Assembly (NCBI GenBank): GCA_030529365.1 | Contig: JAUMXB010000021.1 | Span: 1 to 38,446, forward strand | Source of the DNA: Cardiobacteriaceae bacterium | GTDB lineage: Bacteria; Pseudomonadota; Gammaproteobacteria; Cardiobacteriales; Cardiobacteriaceae | Direction: 5' to 3' | DNA length: 38,446 nt | Part shown: positions 1-8,902 of the stretch, piece by piece | How positions within the stretch are numbered: position 1 is the first letter of the stretch | Layout of the letters: each line of letters opens with the position of its first letter | Notes under the pieces: model-generated | Databases searched by the model: none | Seen by the model: the letters and a program-made list of their open reading frames with translations, nothing else | Told to the model about the DNA's origin: nothing | Position numbers and translations under genes: made by a program

Positions 1-70
1 ACCACCAACAAGCCCCATCCAGCACCCAATAGCTCCCCAAAAACCTCCACAACCACCATCCAAAAAACCA

Positions 71-96
71 AAAATCCCGCCAATAAGCGGGATTCT
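71..96 (-). terminator. Rho-independent terminator of the DASS transporter gene
   Basis: Read on the minus strand, the arms AATCCCGC and GCGGGATT (8-bp perfect stem, 6-nt loop) are followed by a T-rich tract. It lies 24 bp past the transporter stop codon, the usual place for an intrinsic terminator. Confidence 0.8.
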
Positions 97-118
97 TGGA
101 TTCAAGCAAAGATGGTTT

Positions 119-1585
119 TCAATAGTAGCCGAGCACTTTCCACCACACCATGCCGACGGCCACCCATACCGCAAAGTTGACGACACTGGTGATAAAACCA
201 GCTTTCCACCATTCGCCAAGCGTGGCGTAGTTGGAACTGAATATGACCGGAGCCGTGCCAGTCGCATAGTGGGTAAGGCTCATCATGATATTACCCGCGG
301 CAGCCAGCACCAGGGCGTACAGCATCGGCGGAGCGCCAAGCGCCAAGCCCGCGCCATAAAAAGCGGCAAACATGGCAGTAATATGTGCGGTCGTACTGGC
401 AAAGAAGTAATGCGCATAAAGATAAATGGCGGCGAGCACTATCATGGCGACAAACCAGTTGAGCCCCAATGATTTCACGCCCTCTTCAATATGCGTCGCG
501 AAGTAACCGATCAATCCCAGTTTGTTGAGGAAAGTCGCCATCATGACCAGTGCACCGAACCAGATCAGCGTATCCCACGAACTTTTTTCCGCAATAACGT
601 CATCCCATGTGAGCACACCGCTTGCCAGCAGAATGGACAACCCCAGGAAAGCCGTTGTAGTGGGGTTCAGCTTGAAGGCGTCGCCGAAAATCCGCGCCGG
701 AATATCAGCCCAGAACAGCAGCAATATCACGAAAACCGCAATCATCCACCATTCATTGCGTTTGACTTTGCCAAGCCCCGCCAGTTTTTCCCGTGCAAAA
801 TGCGCGGCGTCGGGAGTTTCCTTGATCTCCGGCGGGAAAAAGATGTAAAGCACCAGCGGCATCAGCAAAATACAGACCATACCTGGCAGGAACATGGCCA
901 ACGCCCAGGTTGTCCAATCAAGCTGGATATTCGATCCGCTCATTTTGTTGACGAAATCGACTACCAACGGGTTGGGCGCTGTGGCCGTGATAAACATGCC
1001 GGACGTAATCGGATTCGAGTTAAAGTTCACCAGCGCGAGATACCGGCCAATTCGCCCTTGCGTGCCCTTTTCGGGTGAGGAATCGAAAGCGCTGGCAATG
1101 GCTTTCATGATTGGATGAATGATTCCGCCGCCGCGCGCCGTGTTCGATGGCGTAATAGGAGCCAGCACCGTTTCGGAAATCGCCAGCGCATAGGCAATGC
1201 CAAGCGTTTTCTTTCCGAACAGGGAGATAAAGTAATAACCGATACGCTCACCGAGCCCGGTCTTGATGACTCCCCGCGCGATCATCACGGCAATGACAAT
1301 CAGCCAAATCAGCGCGTTGGAGAAGCTGGACAATGCATCATTGATGGCCTGACGGGACGGGTTCTTGGCGTCTTCCGGCACCGTCACGCCTGTAATCGCC
1401 ACCAGGGCAACGGCAATGACGGAGAGCGCGCCGAGCGGCAAGGCCTTGCCGATAATGGCAACGATAGTGCCGACAAAAATGGCCAGCAAATGCCAGGCAT
1501 TGGGCGTCACCCCTTCCGGCACCGGGATCACGAACCAGATCAGCAGCCCCACAGCGAGCGCAACCAAGGTTGGTATGGGTTTCAT
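119..1585 (-). CDS. DASS/SLC13-family anion (dicarboxylate/citrate) symporter
   Basis: Inner-membrane carrier of about 488 residues and many hydrophobic helices, belonging to the divalent anion:Na+ symporter (DASS, CitT/SLC13) family, which imports or exchanges di- and tricarboxylates. The family SNT substrate/sodium motif is seen as PSNTARGGG at about residues 146-154. A second, inverted-repeat version (FASTTAHITA) lies in the C-terminal half, and ITATAPNPL is also typical. I start at the ATG at 1585, which has AGGAGG about 7 nt upstream; a TTG one codon earlier would sit too close to it. The next gene upstream on the same strand is a Dcu-type carrier with its own terminator, so the two are probably separately transcribed parts of a C4-dicarboxylate locus. 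The exact substrate cannot be read from sequence. Confidence 0.88.
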   Translation of the reverse strand: MKPIPTLVALAVGLLIWFVIPVPEGVTPNAWHLLAIFVGTIVAIIGKALPLGALSVIAVALVAITGVTVPEDAKNPSRQAINDALSSFSNALIWLIVIAVMIARGVIKTGLGERIGYYFISLFGKKTLGIAYALAISETVLAPITPSNTARGGGIIHPIMKAIASAFDSSPEKGTQGRIGRYLALVNFNSNPITSGMFITATAPNPLVVDFVNKMSGSNIQLDWTTWALAMFLPGMVCILLMPLVLYIFFPPEIKETPDAAHFAREKLAGLGKVKRNEWWMIAVFVILLLFWADIPARIFGDAFKLNPTTTAFLGLSILLASGVLTWDDVIAEKSSWDTLIWFGALVMMATFLNKLGLIGYFATHIEEGVKSLGLNWFVAMIVLAAIYLYAHYFFASTTAHITAMFAAFYGAGLALGAPPMLYALVLAAAGNIMMSLTHYATGTAPVIFSSNYATLGEWWKAGFITSVVNFAVWVAVGMVWWKVLGYY

Positions 1586-1691
1586 CAAACACCTCCTGAT
1601 ACATCACATGATTCGAGATATTAACATTTTATAATTACCAAAAAAATTTATTTTCTCGCCTCCTGCCACATCTTGCGTGAACAAAGCAAAA

Positions 1692-1719
1692 GGGCATGGC
1701 TAACTTGCCATGCCCCTTG
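1692..1719 (-). terminator. Terminator hairpin of the Dcu-type transporter gene
   Basis: GGGCATGGC, a 6-nt loop and GCCATGCCC form a perfect 9-bp stem 36 bp past the dcu stop codon. On the minus strand it is followed by TTTTGCTTTG, a short and interrupted T tract. On the plus strand an 8-T run lies a few bases beyond, so it could also stop plus-strand transcription. Confidence 0.65.
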
Positions 1720-1750
1720 CGTTTTTTTTCGGCAGAACGATTATTCAATC

Positions 1751-3106
1751 TCACATGGCGGGAACGATCAGAATCTTGCCCAGGGCGATGCCAACCGTAC
1801 AGGCGACTACTACGCCCACCAGTCCTGGCGCCATAAAACTGTGATTGAAATAGTATTTGCCGATTTTTGTCGTTCCGGTCACATCAAAGCTGATCGTCGC
1901 GATATCGGAGGGATAGTTGGGGATGAAGAAGTAACCATAGGTTGCCGGCATGAGCCCCACCAGCAACGGCGCGGGCAGACCAAGGCCGATCCCCACGGGC
2001 AGAAGCATCTTGGCGGTTGCCGCCTGGCTGTTGATCACCACCGATACGGCAAAGAGCGCGAATGCGAACGTCCACGGTGCCTGCTGCACCATTTCCATGA
2101 CAGCACCCTTGAATTGCGGCATGGCATAGCTGAAATAGGTATCGCTCATCCAGGCAATCCCGAAAATGGCAACAGTCGCCACCATTCCCGACTTGAACAC
2201 CACACCGTTGGGCACTTTCTGCACATCGGTGCGGGTAGCCAGCAGAATAATGCCGCCAAAGGCCAGCATCAGCATCTGAATCATCAGCGTCATGGAAATC
2301 TTCAGTGGTTTTTCGCCTTCGCCCATGTCAATCGTGCGGATTTCCGGCACCATGGCGACAATCACGATGGAAACCAGCGCCAGCAGGAACAGCAGCACGG
2401 CATTGCGCGCCGAACTCGGCAGCTGCTCGTTCAGTGACGTGCTGGTGGTATTGAGGATGCGCTCGCGCCAGACCGGATCCTGCATGCGCTGCTGATAGAC
2501 GGGATCATCCTGCAATTCCTTGCCACGACGCAGGCTGTAGAGCGACAGCGCAATCGTGCCGATGAAAGTCGCGGGAATGGTCACCATGAGAATATCGAGC
2601 AGCTGCACGCCATGGAAGAAATTCAGCTTGGTGATCTCGTCCAGATAATAGACGACGGCCGCTGAAATCGGGCTGCCGGTAATCGCCAGCTGCGAGGCTA
2701 CGGAAGAAGCCGCCATCGGGCGTTCCGGGCGAATATTGTTTTTCAGGGCAATATCGCCAATGATCGGCATGATGGAATAGACGGCATGCCCGGTACCCAG
2801 CATCAGCGTCATGGTATAGGTCACAATCGGGCCAAGAATCGTGACGCGCTTCGGATTGCGGCGCAGAATCTTTTCCGCGATTTGCAGCATGTATTTCAGG
2901 CCACCGGCCGCTTCCAGAATGGACGCGCAAGTCACTACCGCCAAAATGATCAGCATCACGTCAATCGGCGGCTTGCTTGGTGGCATGCGCAGCACCAGCA
3001 CCTCGAACAGCAACCCGATACCGGATACCACACCCAGCCCGATACCGCCGAAACGGCTGCCGGCATACAAAAACAGCAGCAGCAAACAGAATTCGAAAAT
3101 CAGCAT
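1751..3106 (-). CDS. DcuA/DcuB-type anaerobic C4-dicarboxylate transporter
   Basis: Highly hydrophobic protein of about 451 residues resembling the anaerobic C4-dicarboxylate exchangers DcuA/DcuB, which swap external fumarate, malate or aspartate for internal succinate during fumarate respiration. Characteristic stretches are seen: the N-terminal segment LFLYAGSRFGGIGLG, the MPPSKPPIDVML loop, GTGHAVYSIMPIIGDIA and ASQLAITGSPISAA. The ATG at 3106 is chosen because AGGAGG lies 5 nt upstream; an in-frame start 11 codons earlier lacks one. DcuA and DcuB cannot be told apart confidently by eye, so no symbol is given. With the downstream DASS carrier it suggests an organism that handles C4-dicarboxylates with little oxygen. 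Confidence 0.9.
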   Translation of the reverse strand: MLIFEFCLLLLFLYAGSRFGGIGLGVVSGIGLLFEVLVLRMPPSKPPIDVMLIILAVVTCASILEAAGGLKYMLQIAEKILRRNPKRVTILGPIVTYTMTLMLGTGHAVYSIMPIIGDIALKNNIRPERPMAASSVASQLAITGSPISAAVVYYLDEITKLNFFHGVQLLDILMVTIPATFIGTIALSLYSLRRGKELQDDPVYQQRMQDPVWRERILNTTSTSLNEQLPSSARNAVLLFLLALVSIVIVAMVPEIRTIDMGEGEKPLKISMTLMIQMLMLAFGGIILLATRTDVQKVPNGVVFKSGMVATVAIFGIAWMSDTYFSYAMPQFKGAVMEMVQQAPWTFAFALFAVSVVINSQAATAKMLLPVGIGLGLPAPLLVGLMPATYGYFFIPNYPSDIATISFDVTGTTKIGKYYFNHSFMAPGLVGVVVACTVGIALGKILIVPAM

Positions 3107-3341
3107 ATATGCCTCCTGAACATGAGAAACAAGCGGCACTCATCATACGCTTCTCCGGCGAGAAGTTAACAAAAAATTTACACTTTGAGATGGGTTCTAA
3201 AAAACGTAAATATTTTCAATAAACGGGCGTCGTCTGCCATGCCCCTTCCAAACTCTGGGCTGCCTTGGGCGCAGCTTCCCGTGCGCTTGCCAATCCATTT
3301 TCCCGCTCTTACACTTGCCGTTTTTCAATACTGCGCCCCAC

Positions 3342-3896
3342 ATGTCCCACCCTGATACCAACCTCATCTGGATCGATCTGGAAATGACCGGACTCGACAG
3401 CCAGAAAGATGAAATCATTGAAATCGCAACCATTATTACCGACAGCGAACTCAATATCCTGGCCGAAGGCCCGGTAATCGCCATCCGCCAGCCCGATCAC
3501 GTCATGGACAATCTCGATGACTGGAACCGCCATTACCACGGCAAATCCGGCCTGATCGACCGCGTGAAAAACAGCGCCTACACCTTGCGCGATGCCGAAC
3601 TCGCCACGCTCGACTTCATCAAACAGCACGTCAGCCTGCGCAAATCGCCGATGTGCGGCAACAGCATCTGCCAGGATCGCCGCTTCATGGCTCGCCTCAT
3701 GCCCGAACTCGAGCGCTACTTCCATTACCGCAACCTCGATGTTTCCACCCTGAAGGAGCTGGTCAAACGCTGGTATCCGGGGAAACTGTATGAAAAGCAG
3801 AGCACGCACATGGCGCTGAACGACATTCGCGACAGCATCACCGAATTGCGCCACTATCGCGAGCAGGTATTCAAACAGACTGACGCCGCTCAATAA
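3342..3896 (+). CDS. orn: Oligoribonuclease (3'-5' exonuclease)
   Basis: Degrades the last 2-5 nt RNA fragments (nanoRNA, pGpG) to mononucleotides in the cytoplasm. The product is 184 residues, close to the usual 180. DEDDh exonuclease signatures are clear: WIDLEMTGL (D12, E14), [11 protein letters not shown], and a C-terminal [11 protein letters not shown] carrying the catalytic His and Asp. LDVSTLKEL is also strongly conserved. The ATG at 3342 gives the family N-terminus just before [11 protein letters not shown]; an in-frame ATG nine codons upstream would add an unconserved tail. No good Shine-Dalgarno is visible. It is divergent from the Dcu-type gene and followed by repeat-rich gene-free DNA. 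Confidence 0.95.
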   Translation: MSHPDTNLIWIDLEMTGLDSQKDEIIEIATIITDSELNILAEGPVIAIRQPDHVMDNLDDWNRHYHGKSGLIDRVKNSAYTLRDAELATLDFIKQHVSLRKSPMCGNSICQDRRFMARLMPELERYFHYRNLDVSTLKELVKRWYPGKLYEKQSTHMALNDIRDSITELRHYREQVFKQTDAAQ

Positions 3897-3897
3897 C

Positions 3898-4037
3898 CCG
3901 AATGATATAAAATTTCATAAAATTATAATTTATAGTAGATATTTATCACAGTAAGCGCTTTATTATGAGAAAATATACCGCAGAAAGCGCTTATTGGTGA
4001 GAAATTTTACCATTCTGACATTGCGTGTCTTTCGGCA
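3898..4037. repeat. 140-bp direct repeat, copy 1
   Basis: This stretch and 4451-4590 align without gaps at an offset of 553 bp and are identical at roughly nine positions in ten. Each copy begins in an AT-rich leader (ATATAAAATTTCATAAAATT), contains one AAGCGCTT dimer element and ends in CATTGCGTRTCTTT. Copy 1 starts immediately after the orn stop codon. Confidence 0.85.
3941..4014. repeat. AAGCGCTT palindromic element, dimer
   Basis: Two AAGCGCTT cores at 3953 and 3985 (32 bp apart), joined by TGAGAAAATATACC and ending in GAGAAATTTTACCAT. The left arm (ATTTATCA) is short of the full outer arm seen in other family members. Confidence 0.85.
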
Positions 4038-4187
4038 TTTCCCAGCATCAGCCGCAAATGAAAGACGGATGACTGTTGCACCGTTCGGCAAGTTTGCTGC
4101 GGCAGGCTCGGTAAATTTGCTATCGCCAGTTAACCCGAAAAATCTGCAACGACTCTCCCAAAAACAAGCGGCATGAAAGTAGGCTAG

Positions 4188-4375
4188 GGCGTGTTAACAA
4201 TTCCATGCTTTAATACAATGAACTCCAGATAAAGCAAAGAACTAAAGCCCCTCCCCCTCGAGGGGGAGGGGTTGGGGAGAGGGGGATAGAGAAAATCGCG
4301 CAGCGACGAAACTATCTATATTTCAAATATTTTTCTGAAATCCAGTAAACTCTAAGCGCGAATTGTCAACGGCCC
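4188..4375. mobile_element. MITE-like element with CTAG target duplication
   Basis: A 188-bp non-coding segment flanked by CTAG on both sides (4184-4187 and 4376-4379). The ends are imperfect inverted repeats: left GGCGTGTTAACAATTC, and right end read inward GGGCCGTTGACAATTC. A CTAG-type 4-bp duplication and GTTGACAATT-like ends recall IS5-group elements; that family link is inference. The interior holds a CCCCTCCCCCTCGAGGGGGAGGGG hairpin. It shares its left 60 bp with the segment just past cysK at 33.0 kb. No ORF. Confidence 0.65.
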
Positions 4376-4379
4376 CTAG

Positions 4380-4450
4380 CGCGGATGGCAAAAGTGTTGG
4401 GGTTCGGCAAAGCCTCATCCCAACCTACATTCACTATCGCACTCAACAGC
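4380..4450. other. Short spacer with no recognisable feature
   Basis: Seventy bases between the MITE-like element and the second direct-repeat copy. I see no ORF, promoter or hairpin here. Confidence 0.5.
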
Positions 4451-4590
4451 CTGAATAATATAAAATTTCATAAAATTGCAATTTATAATAGATATTTATC
4501 ACTATAAGCGCTTCATGATGAGAAAATATACCGCAACAAGCGCTTATTGGTGAGAAATTTTACCATTTTAACATTGCGTATCTTTTGGTT
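4451..4590. repeat. 140-bp direct repeat, copy 2
   Basis: Near-duplicate of 3898-4037 in the same orientation, lying just past the MITE-like element. The two copies therefore bracket that element. Differences are scattered single-base changes rather than indels, which points to an old duplication or two related insertions. Confidence 0.85.
4494..4567. repeat. AAGCGCTT palindromic element, dimer
   Basis: Cores at 4506 and 4538, 32 bp apart, with the same linker (TGAGAAAATATACCGCAA) as the copy at 3941. It lies inside direct-repeat copy 2. Confidence 0.85.
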
Positions 4591-4630
4591 TGTCGCAGCA
4601 TATGCGACAAACCACCATCGTTTTCCCCAC

Positions 4631-4657
4631 AAAAAAGGCGCTTGCGCGCCTTTTTTG
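4631..4657. terminator. Bidirectional intrinsic terminator downstream of the peptide-binding protein
   Basis: AAAAAAGGCGC, loop TTGC, GCGCCTTTTTT: a GC stem flanked by A and T runs so that either strand gives a U-tailed hairpin. It sits 18 bp past the stop of the minus-strand binding-protein gene. Confidence 0.85.
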
Positions 4658-4674
4658 TGCTCCGCTGCCGCCGC

Positions 4675-6210
4675 TTATTCGCTGACGATCAACTGATCCC
4701 ATTTCGGGATGTTTTCGCTGTTGATGATGTCGGGGAAATTGGAGAAGCGCTTGTCGTAGGCCCAGTGCAGGTTTTGCCAGTAAAGGGGCACGAGCGCGGC
4801 ATCATCGTATTCGATTTTGCTGATTTTTTTCAGTATTTCACCGCGTTTGCCGTTATCCACCGTGATCATGGCTTCTTCGATCAGCGCATCAAGCTCGGCA
4901 TTGGCGTAGCCGCAGTTGTATTGGCCAAGGCCCTTGTCCGGCGACTTGCTGTGCGTGATGTAGGTGCCGTAGTCGATGGAATCGGCAGTGATCGGCGCGA
5001 TGCCGAGCATGTTCATGCCGGTCTGGCATTTGTCGCGCTCCACGAAATACTGGGCGCGCGGCATGGTGGTGAGGTTGGCCTTGATGTTGATTTTCGCGAG
5101 CATGGCGGCGACGGCCTGGGCGATTTTTTCGTCGTTGATGTAGCGGTCGTTCGGCGCAATCATGCTGATTTCAAATCCTTTTTCATGACCCGCTTCTTTC
5201 ATGAGCGCTTTGGCCTTGTCAAGATCGAAAACGGGCACGAGGCTTTCATCGTGGCCGAGATAGCCAGGCGGCGAGTTTTGCGCGGCGGCGGTCGCCGAGT
5301 CGCGCATGATCTTGTCCACGAGGCCCTGGTTGTTGACGGCGTAGTTCACGGCCTGGCGCACGCGCAAGTCCTTGAAGGCCGGTTCGATGTCGCTATCCAT
5401 GTAGAAGAAGAGCACGCGGCTGCTCGGAATGGTGTGGAAGGCGAGCTTGTCCGCTTTTTTCACGCGCTCGATATCGGTGGGCGGCACCGGGAAGATCCAG
5501 TCCACGTCGCCGGAAAGCAGCGCGGTGATGCGCGTGGCGTTTTCCTTGATGGGCACGAGGGTGATTTTGTCCACGTTGCCGGTTTTTTCATAAAAATCGG
5601 GGTTTTTCACATACACGGATTTCACGCCCTGCTCGCGGCTTTCCACCTTGAACGCGCCAGTGCCGGAGGTGTTGTGCTCGGCGAAGCTGCCGCCCTCGAG
5701 CGCAATCAGTGCCTTGTCGCGCCCCTGTTCATCGCTGCCGCTGTAGAACTTGCTGTCCATGATGAAGAGGTTGGTGAGCATTTGCAGGGTGAGCGGATAC
5801 GGCTTTTTCTCGACGATATCGACGGTGTAATCATCCACCTTGCGGATTTCCTCGAAAGGCGCAATCACGCTTTTGAAGTTGGGCGCGCCCTTGGCGCGGT
5901 TGAAGCTGAAGACGACGTCATCGGCAGTCATCGCGTTGCCGCTGTGGAATTTGACGTCGCGGCGCAGATGGAAGCGCGTAACGTTGTCGCCGACGCGTTC
6001 CCATTTTTCCGCGAGACGCGGCTGGATTTCGTTTTTGTGGTTGTAGCGCACCAGCGGATCGAAAATGAGGTTGGCCATCTGGATGGTATCGGCCGAGAGC
6101 TGCTGCATGGGATCGAGCGATACGGGATCGGCATCGTAGGCGATGGTGATATCGGCGGCGTGGCTCGCGGCAGCAGCGAAGGCCAGGCTTAACAGGCTTT
6201 TGCGGAACAT
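4675..6210 (-). CDS. Periplasmic peptide-binding protein, SBP family 5 (DppA/OppA-like)
   Basis: A 511-residue extracytoplasmic solute-binding protein of ABC importers for di- or oligopeptides. An N-terminal signal peptide ends at about residue 18 (SLAFAAAASHA/AD). The body has family-5 signatures: YDADPVSLDPMQQLSADT near the start, the RFHLRRDVKFHSGNAMTADD segment, GTGAFKV, and a C-terminal EYDDAALVPLYW. It lies 30 bp downstream of pepT on the same strand, so tripeptidase and peptide receptor are probably co-transcribed. No permease or ATPase gene lies nearby, so it must work with a transporter encoded elsewhere or be an alternative receptor for one. Haem or nickel binding, known for some relatives, cannot be excluded. 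A strong hairpin terminator follows the stop. Confidence 0.9.
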   Translation of the reverse strand: MFRKSLLSLAFAAAASHAADITIAYDADPVSLDPMQQLSADTIQMANLIFDPLVRYNHKNEIQPRLAEKWERVGDNVTRFHLRRDVKFHSGNAMTADDVVFSFNRAKGAPNFKSVIAPFEEIRKVDDYTVDIVEKKPYPLTLQMLTNLFIMDSKFYSGSDEQGRDKALIALEGGSFAEHNTSGTGAFKVESREQGVKSVYVKNPDFYEKTGNVDKITLVPIKENATRITALLSGDVDWIFPVPPTDIERVKKADKLAFHTIPSSRVLFFYMDSDIEPAFKDLRVRQAVNYAVNNQGLVDKIMRDSATAAAQNSPPGYLGHDESLVPVFDLDKAKALMKEAGHEKGFEISMIAPNDRYINDEKIAQAVAAMLAKINIKANLTTMPRAQYFVERDKCQTGMNMLGIAPITADSIDYGTYITHSKSPDKGLGQYNCGYANAELDALIEEAMITVDNGKRGEILKKISKIEYDDAALVPLYWQNLHWAYDKRFSNFPDIINSENIPKWDQLIVSE

Positions 6211-6240
6211 GAATACTCCTCTGTTGGGGGATAGAAAAAC

Positions 6241-7476
6241 TTAATGCCTTGTCGCCAAACGGCACAATTCGATCACCATTTCGCACGCTTTCGCAAACGA
6301 ACGCAGCGGCAAGAACTCGCACGGCGAATGGAAATTGTGCGCGCCGGTGAAAATATTGGGGGTGAGCACGCCGCGCGCGGAAAGCTCCGAGCCATCGGTG
6401 CCGCCGCGCATGGCAAAGGGTTGGGGTTCGATGCCGAGGTTCTTCATGGCAGTGAAGATATGATCGATGGCGTGACGGTTCGCGTCCGTCACCGCATCGC
6501 GGATATTGGCGTAGGTATCGCTGATGGTGAGCGCCAGTTTCGCGCGCGGATAGCGCGCCTGCACCACGTCCACCACCTGCTGCAAATAGGCTTTCTTGGC
6601 GGCAAAACCGCCGCGGTCGTGATCGCGGATGCTGAAATCGAGCGTAGCGTAGGACTGGTTGCCGCTCATGCCGTTCAGCCAGATATAGCCTTCGCGATCT
6701 GCCGTGTTTTCCGGGGTTTGCAGACGATCAAGCAGGTTGGCGACGTCCACGGCAACCAGATTGGGATTGACCAGCACGCCCTTGGCCGACATCGGATGCG
6801 CGGGCACGCCATCAATATGCAAATGCGCGTGCGCGGCGTTGAACGTTTCATAGCACAGCTCGCCGATGCCGCAGCAATCGAGGGTATAGGCGTAATCCAC
6901 CGGGAAATCGGCCAAATCCAGCACTTTCGCACCGCGCAGACCGATTTCCTCATCCGGCACAAAGGCAATGCGCACTTCGCCATGCGCGATACCCTCGCGC
7001 TGCATGCTATCAAGCGCGGTCATGATGCTGGCAATGGCGGATTTGTCGTCGGCGCCGAGCACGCTGGTGCCGTCGGTCACAATGATGTCGTCACCGATAT
7101 AGCGCTCGATTTCGGGATGCTCGGCGACGCGCAGCCAAATATCCCGTTCGGCATTGAGGCAAATATCACCGCCAGCGTAGCCGCGCACAATGTGCGGATG
7201 AATCTCCGGCGACAGGTTCACATCCACGGTATCCAGATGCGCGATAAAGCCGATGGTGGGCGCCGCTTCATGGCCGGACGTGGCGGGCAGGCGCGCCGTG
7301 GTAATCGCTTGCGCATTGGTTTTCACGTCAACCAGACCCAAGGCGCGCAATTCGTCCGCCAGCAACAGCGACAACGTGCGCTGCCCCTCGCTGCTCGGCA
7401 CGATGCCGTTCGCGGCATCACTCTGGCTGGAAACCGCCACATAACGGAAAAAACGATCGCAAAGCTGCTGGCGCAT
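6241..7476 (-). CDS. pepT: Peptidase T (tripeptide aminopeptidase)
   Basis: Cytoplasmic dinuclear zinc M20-family aminopeptidase that removes N-terminal residues from tripeptides. It is 411 residues long (about 408 usual). Expected metal and catalytic residues are visible: AHLDTVD (H80, D82), GADDKSA (D143), PDEEIGLRGA (E176/E177), TLDCCG (D200) and the C-terminal TGAHNFHSPCE. MRGGTDGSELS is also family-typical. The ATG at 7476 is chosen because it gives the normal N-terminus (MRQQLCDRFFRYVAV) and has GGGAG 6 nt upstream; the reading frame stays open 46 codons further but that part is unconserved. First gene of a probable two-gene peptide-utilisation operon with the binding protein downstream. 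Confidence 0.95.
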   Translation of the reverse strand: MRQQLCDRFFRYVAVSSQSDAANGIVPSSEGQRTLSLLLADELRALGLVDVKTNAQAITTARLPATSGHEAAPTIGFIAHLDTVDVNLSPEIHPHIVRGYAGGDICLNAERDIWLRVAEHPEIERYIGDDIIVTDGTSVLGADDKSAIASIMTALDSMQREGIAHGEVRIAFVPDEEIGLRGAKVLDLADFPVDYAYTLDCCGIGELCYETFNAAHAHLHIDGVPAHPMSAKGVLVNPNLVAVDVANLLDRLQTPENTADREGYIWLNGMSGNQSYATLDFSIRDHDRGGFAAKKAYLQQVVDVVQARYPRAKLALTISDTYANIRDAVTDANRHAIDHIFTAMKNLGIEPQPFAMRGGTDGSELSARGVLTPNIFTGAHNFHSPCEFLPLRSFAKACEMVIELCRLATRH

Positions 7477-7626
7477 GGGAGACTCCCGATTCATGAAGCG
7501 CGCCAGTATAGCGCAAATCATGCACCATAAAAGACAGAACCAGCGCTTTTTATCAAAAGCCGCGCATTTATTGAAAAAACAGACGCATCCTTGCCGCAAC
7601 GCTCCACACCGCAAGATAGAGTCAAA

Positions 7627-7700
7627 TGGTAAATTTTCTCATCATAAAGCACTTATTTCAAGAAAATTTCTCACCATAAGCGCTTATTGGTGAGAAATAA
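7627..7700. repeat. AAGCGCTT palindromic element, dimer with one degenerate core
   Basis: Cores AAGCACTT at 7647 (one mismatch) and AAGCGCTT at 7678, 31 bp apart, with the GAAAATTTCTCA linker. It lies in the divergent region between pepT and prfB. Confidence 0.8.
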
Positions 7701-7764
7701 TAATCATAAATTGCCTTGTGTTTGATAAAAAATACCAATCAAGCCAAACAGCGGATTTTTCTTA

Positions 7765-7770
7765 TATAAT
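7765..7770 (+). promoter_or_regulatory. Probable -10 box of the prfB-lysS promoter
   Basis: A perfect TATAAT 30 bp before the prfB ATG. No convincing -35 hexamer lies 16-18 bp upstream, so the promoter call rests on the -10 box and position. Confidence 0.5.
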
Positions 7771-7800
7771 CCCGCGCTTTTCTTTTATGGGTAATCCGTT

Positions 7801-8902
7801 ATGGAACTGAACATGACCTACCAGCGCATCGACGACCTGCTGTCGCGGGAACAGGCGCTTAGGGGGTATCTTTGACTACGAAGGCAAATCCGAGCGTCTC
7901 GACGAAGTAAACCGCGAACTGGAATCGCCCACGGTGTGGGACGATCCCGAAAACGCCGCCAATCTCACCCGCGAACGCGCATCATTGATGGGCGTGGTCA
8001 ATACCTTGGACGAACTGAAAAGCGGCCTTGGTGATACGCGCGAGCTCATCGAACTCGCCGAAATGGAAGACGATGAAGCCACGGTCAACGCGCTGATTGC
8101 CGATATCGACGGCCACGCCGCGAAAATCGAAGACCTCGAATTCCGCCGCATGTTCGCCGGCGAACTCGATGCCAACAATGCGTTTTTGGACATCCAGGCC
8201 GGCTCTGGCGGCACCGAGGCGCAGGACTGGGCCTCCATGCTGCTGCGCATGTATCTGCGCTGGGGCGAAGCCAAGGGCTTCAAGACCGAACTTATCGAAG
8301 AATCGCCGGGCGAAGTGGCGGGCATCAAATCGGCCACCATCCAGTTTGAAGGCGAATATGCCTACGGCTGGCTGCGCACGGAAATCGGCGTGCACCGCCT
8401 CGTGCGCAAATCACCGTTCGATTCCGGCAACCGCCGCCATACCTCGTTTGCCGCCGTGTTCGTGTCGCCGGAAATTGACGACAACATCGAAATCGAGATC
8501 GATCCGTCGGACTTGCGCATCGACGTCTATCGCGCGTCCGGCGCGGGCGGCCAGCACGTCAACCGTACCGAATCGGCGGTGCGCATCACCCACTTGCCCA
8601 CCAATATCGTGGTGCAATCGCAAAACAGCCGCAGCCAGCACCAGAACAAGGATACCTGTATGAAGCAGCTGCGCGCCAAGCTCTACGAGCTCGAGCTGCA
8701 AAAGCGCTCGGCGAGCGCGCAGGCCATGGAAGACAGCAAGTCCGACATCGGCTGGGGCAACCAGATCCGTTCCTATGTGCTCGACCAGCAGCGCATCAAG
8801 GACTTGCGCACCGGCCATGAAACCAGCAACACCCAGGGCGTCCTCGATGGCGATCTGGATCCGTTTATCAAAGAAAGCCTGAAACAGGGGATAGAGGCAT
8901 GA
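7801..8902 (+). CDS. prfB: Peptide chain release factor 2 with programmed +1 frameshift
   Basis: RF2 recognises UGA/UAA stop codons and triggers peptide release. The CDS is in two frames: codons 1-24 run from ATG 7801 to CTT 7870-7872, then an in-frame TGA at 7873-7875. Reading resumes +1 at GAC 7874 and continues to 8902, giving 366 residues. The shift site has the classic layout: an internal Shine-Dalgarno AGGGGG, TAT, then CTT TGA C, so low RF2 levels promote frameshifting (autoregulation). Other signatures are the anticodon-like SPF tripeptide in [14 protein letters not shown] and the catalytic GGQ loop in [12 protein letters not shown]. The residue before SGAGGQ is Ala, the common form. 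Its stop overlaps the lysS start (ATGA), the usual prfB-lysS operon. Confidence 0.97.

Noticed and set aside
3994-4176. Small ORF in the gap after orn
   Set aside because: It starts inside a repeat element, lacks a ribosome site and has no recognisable composition or homology.
4585-6192. 535-codon plus-strand open frame
   Set aside because: Antisense shadow of the peptide-binding protein gene; no domain recognisable and biased His/Val/Asp content typical of antisense frames in GC-rich genes.
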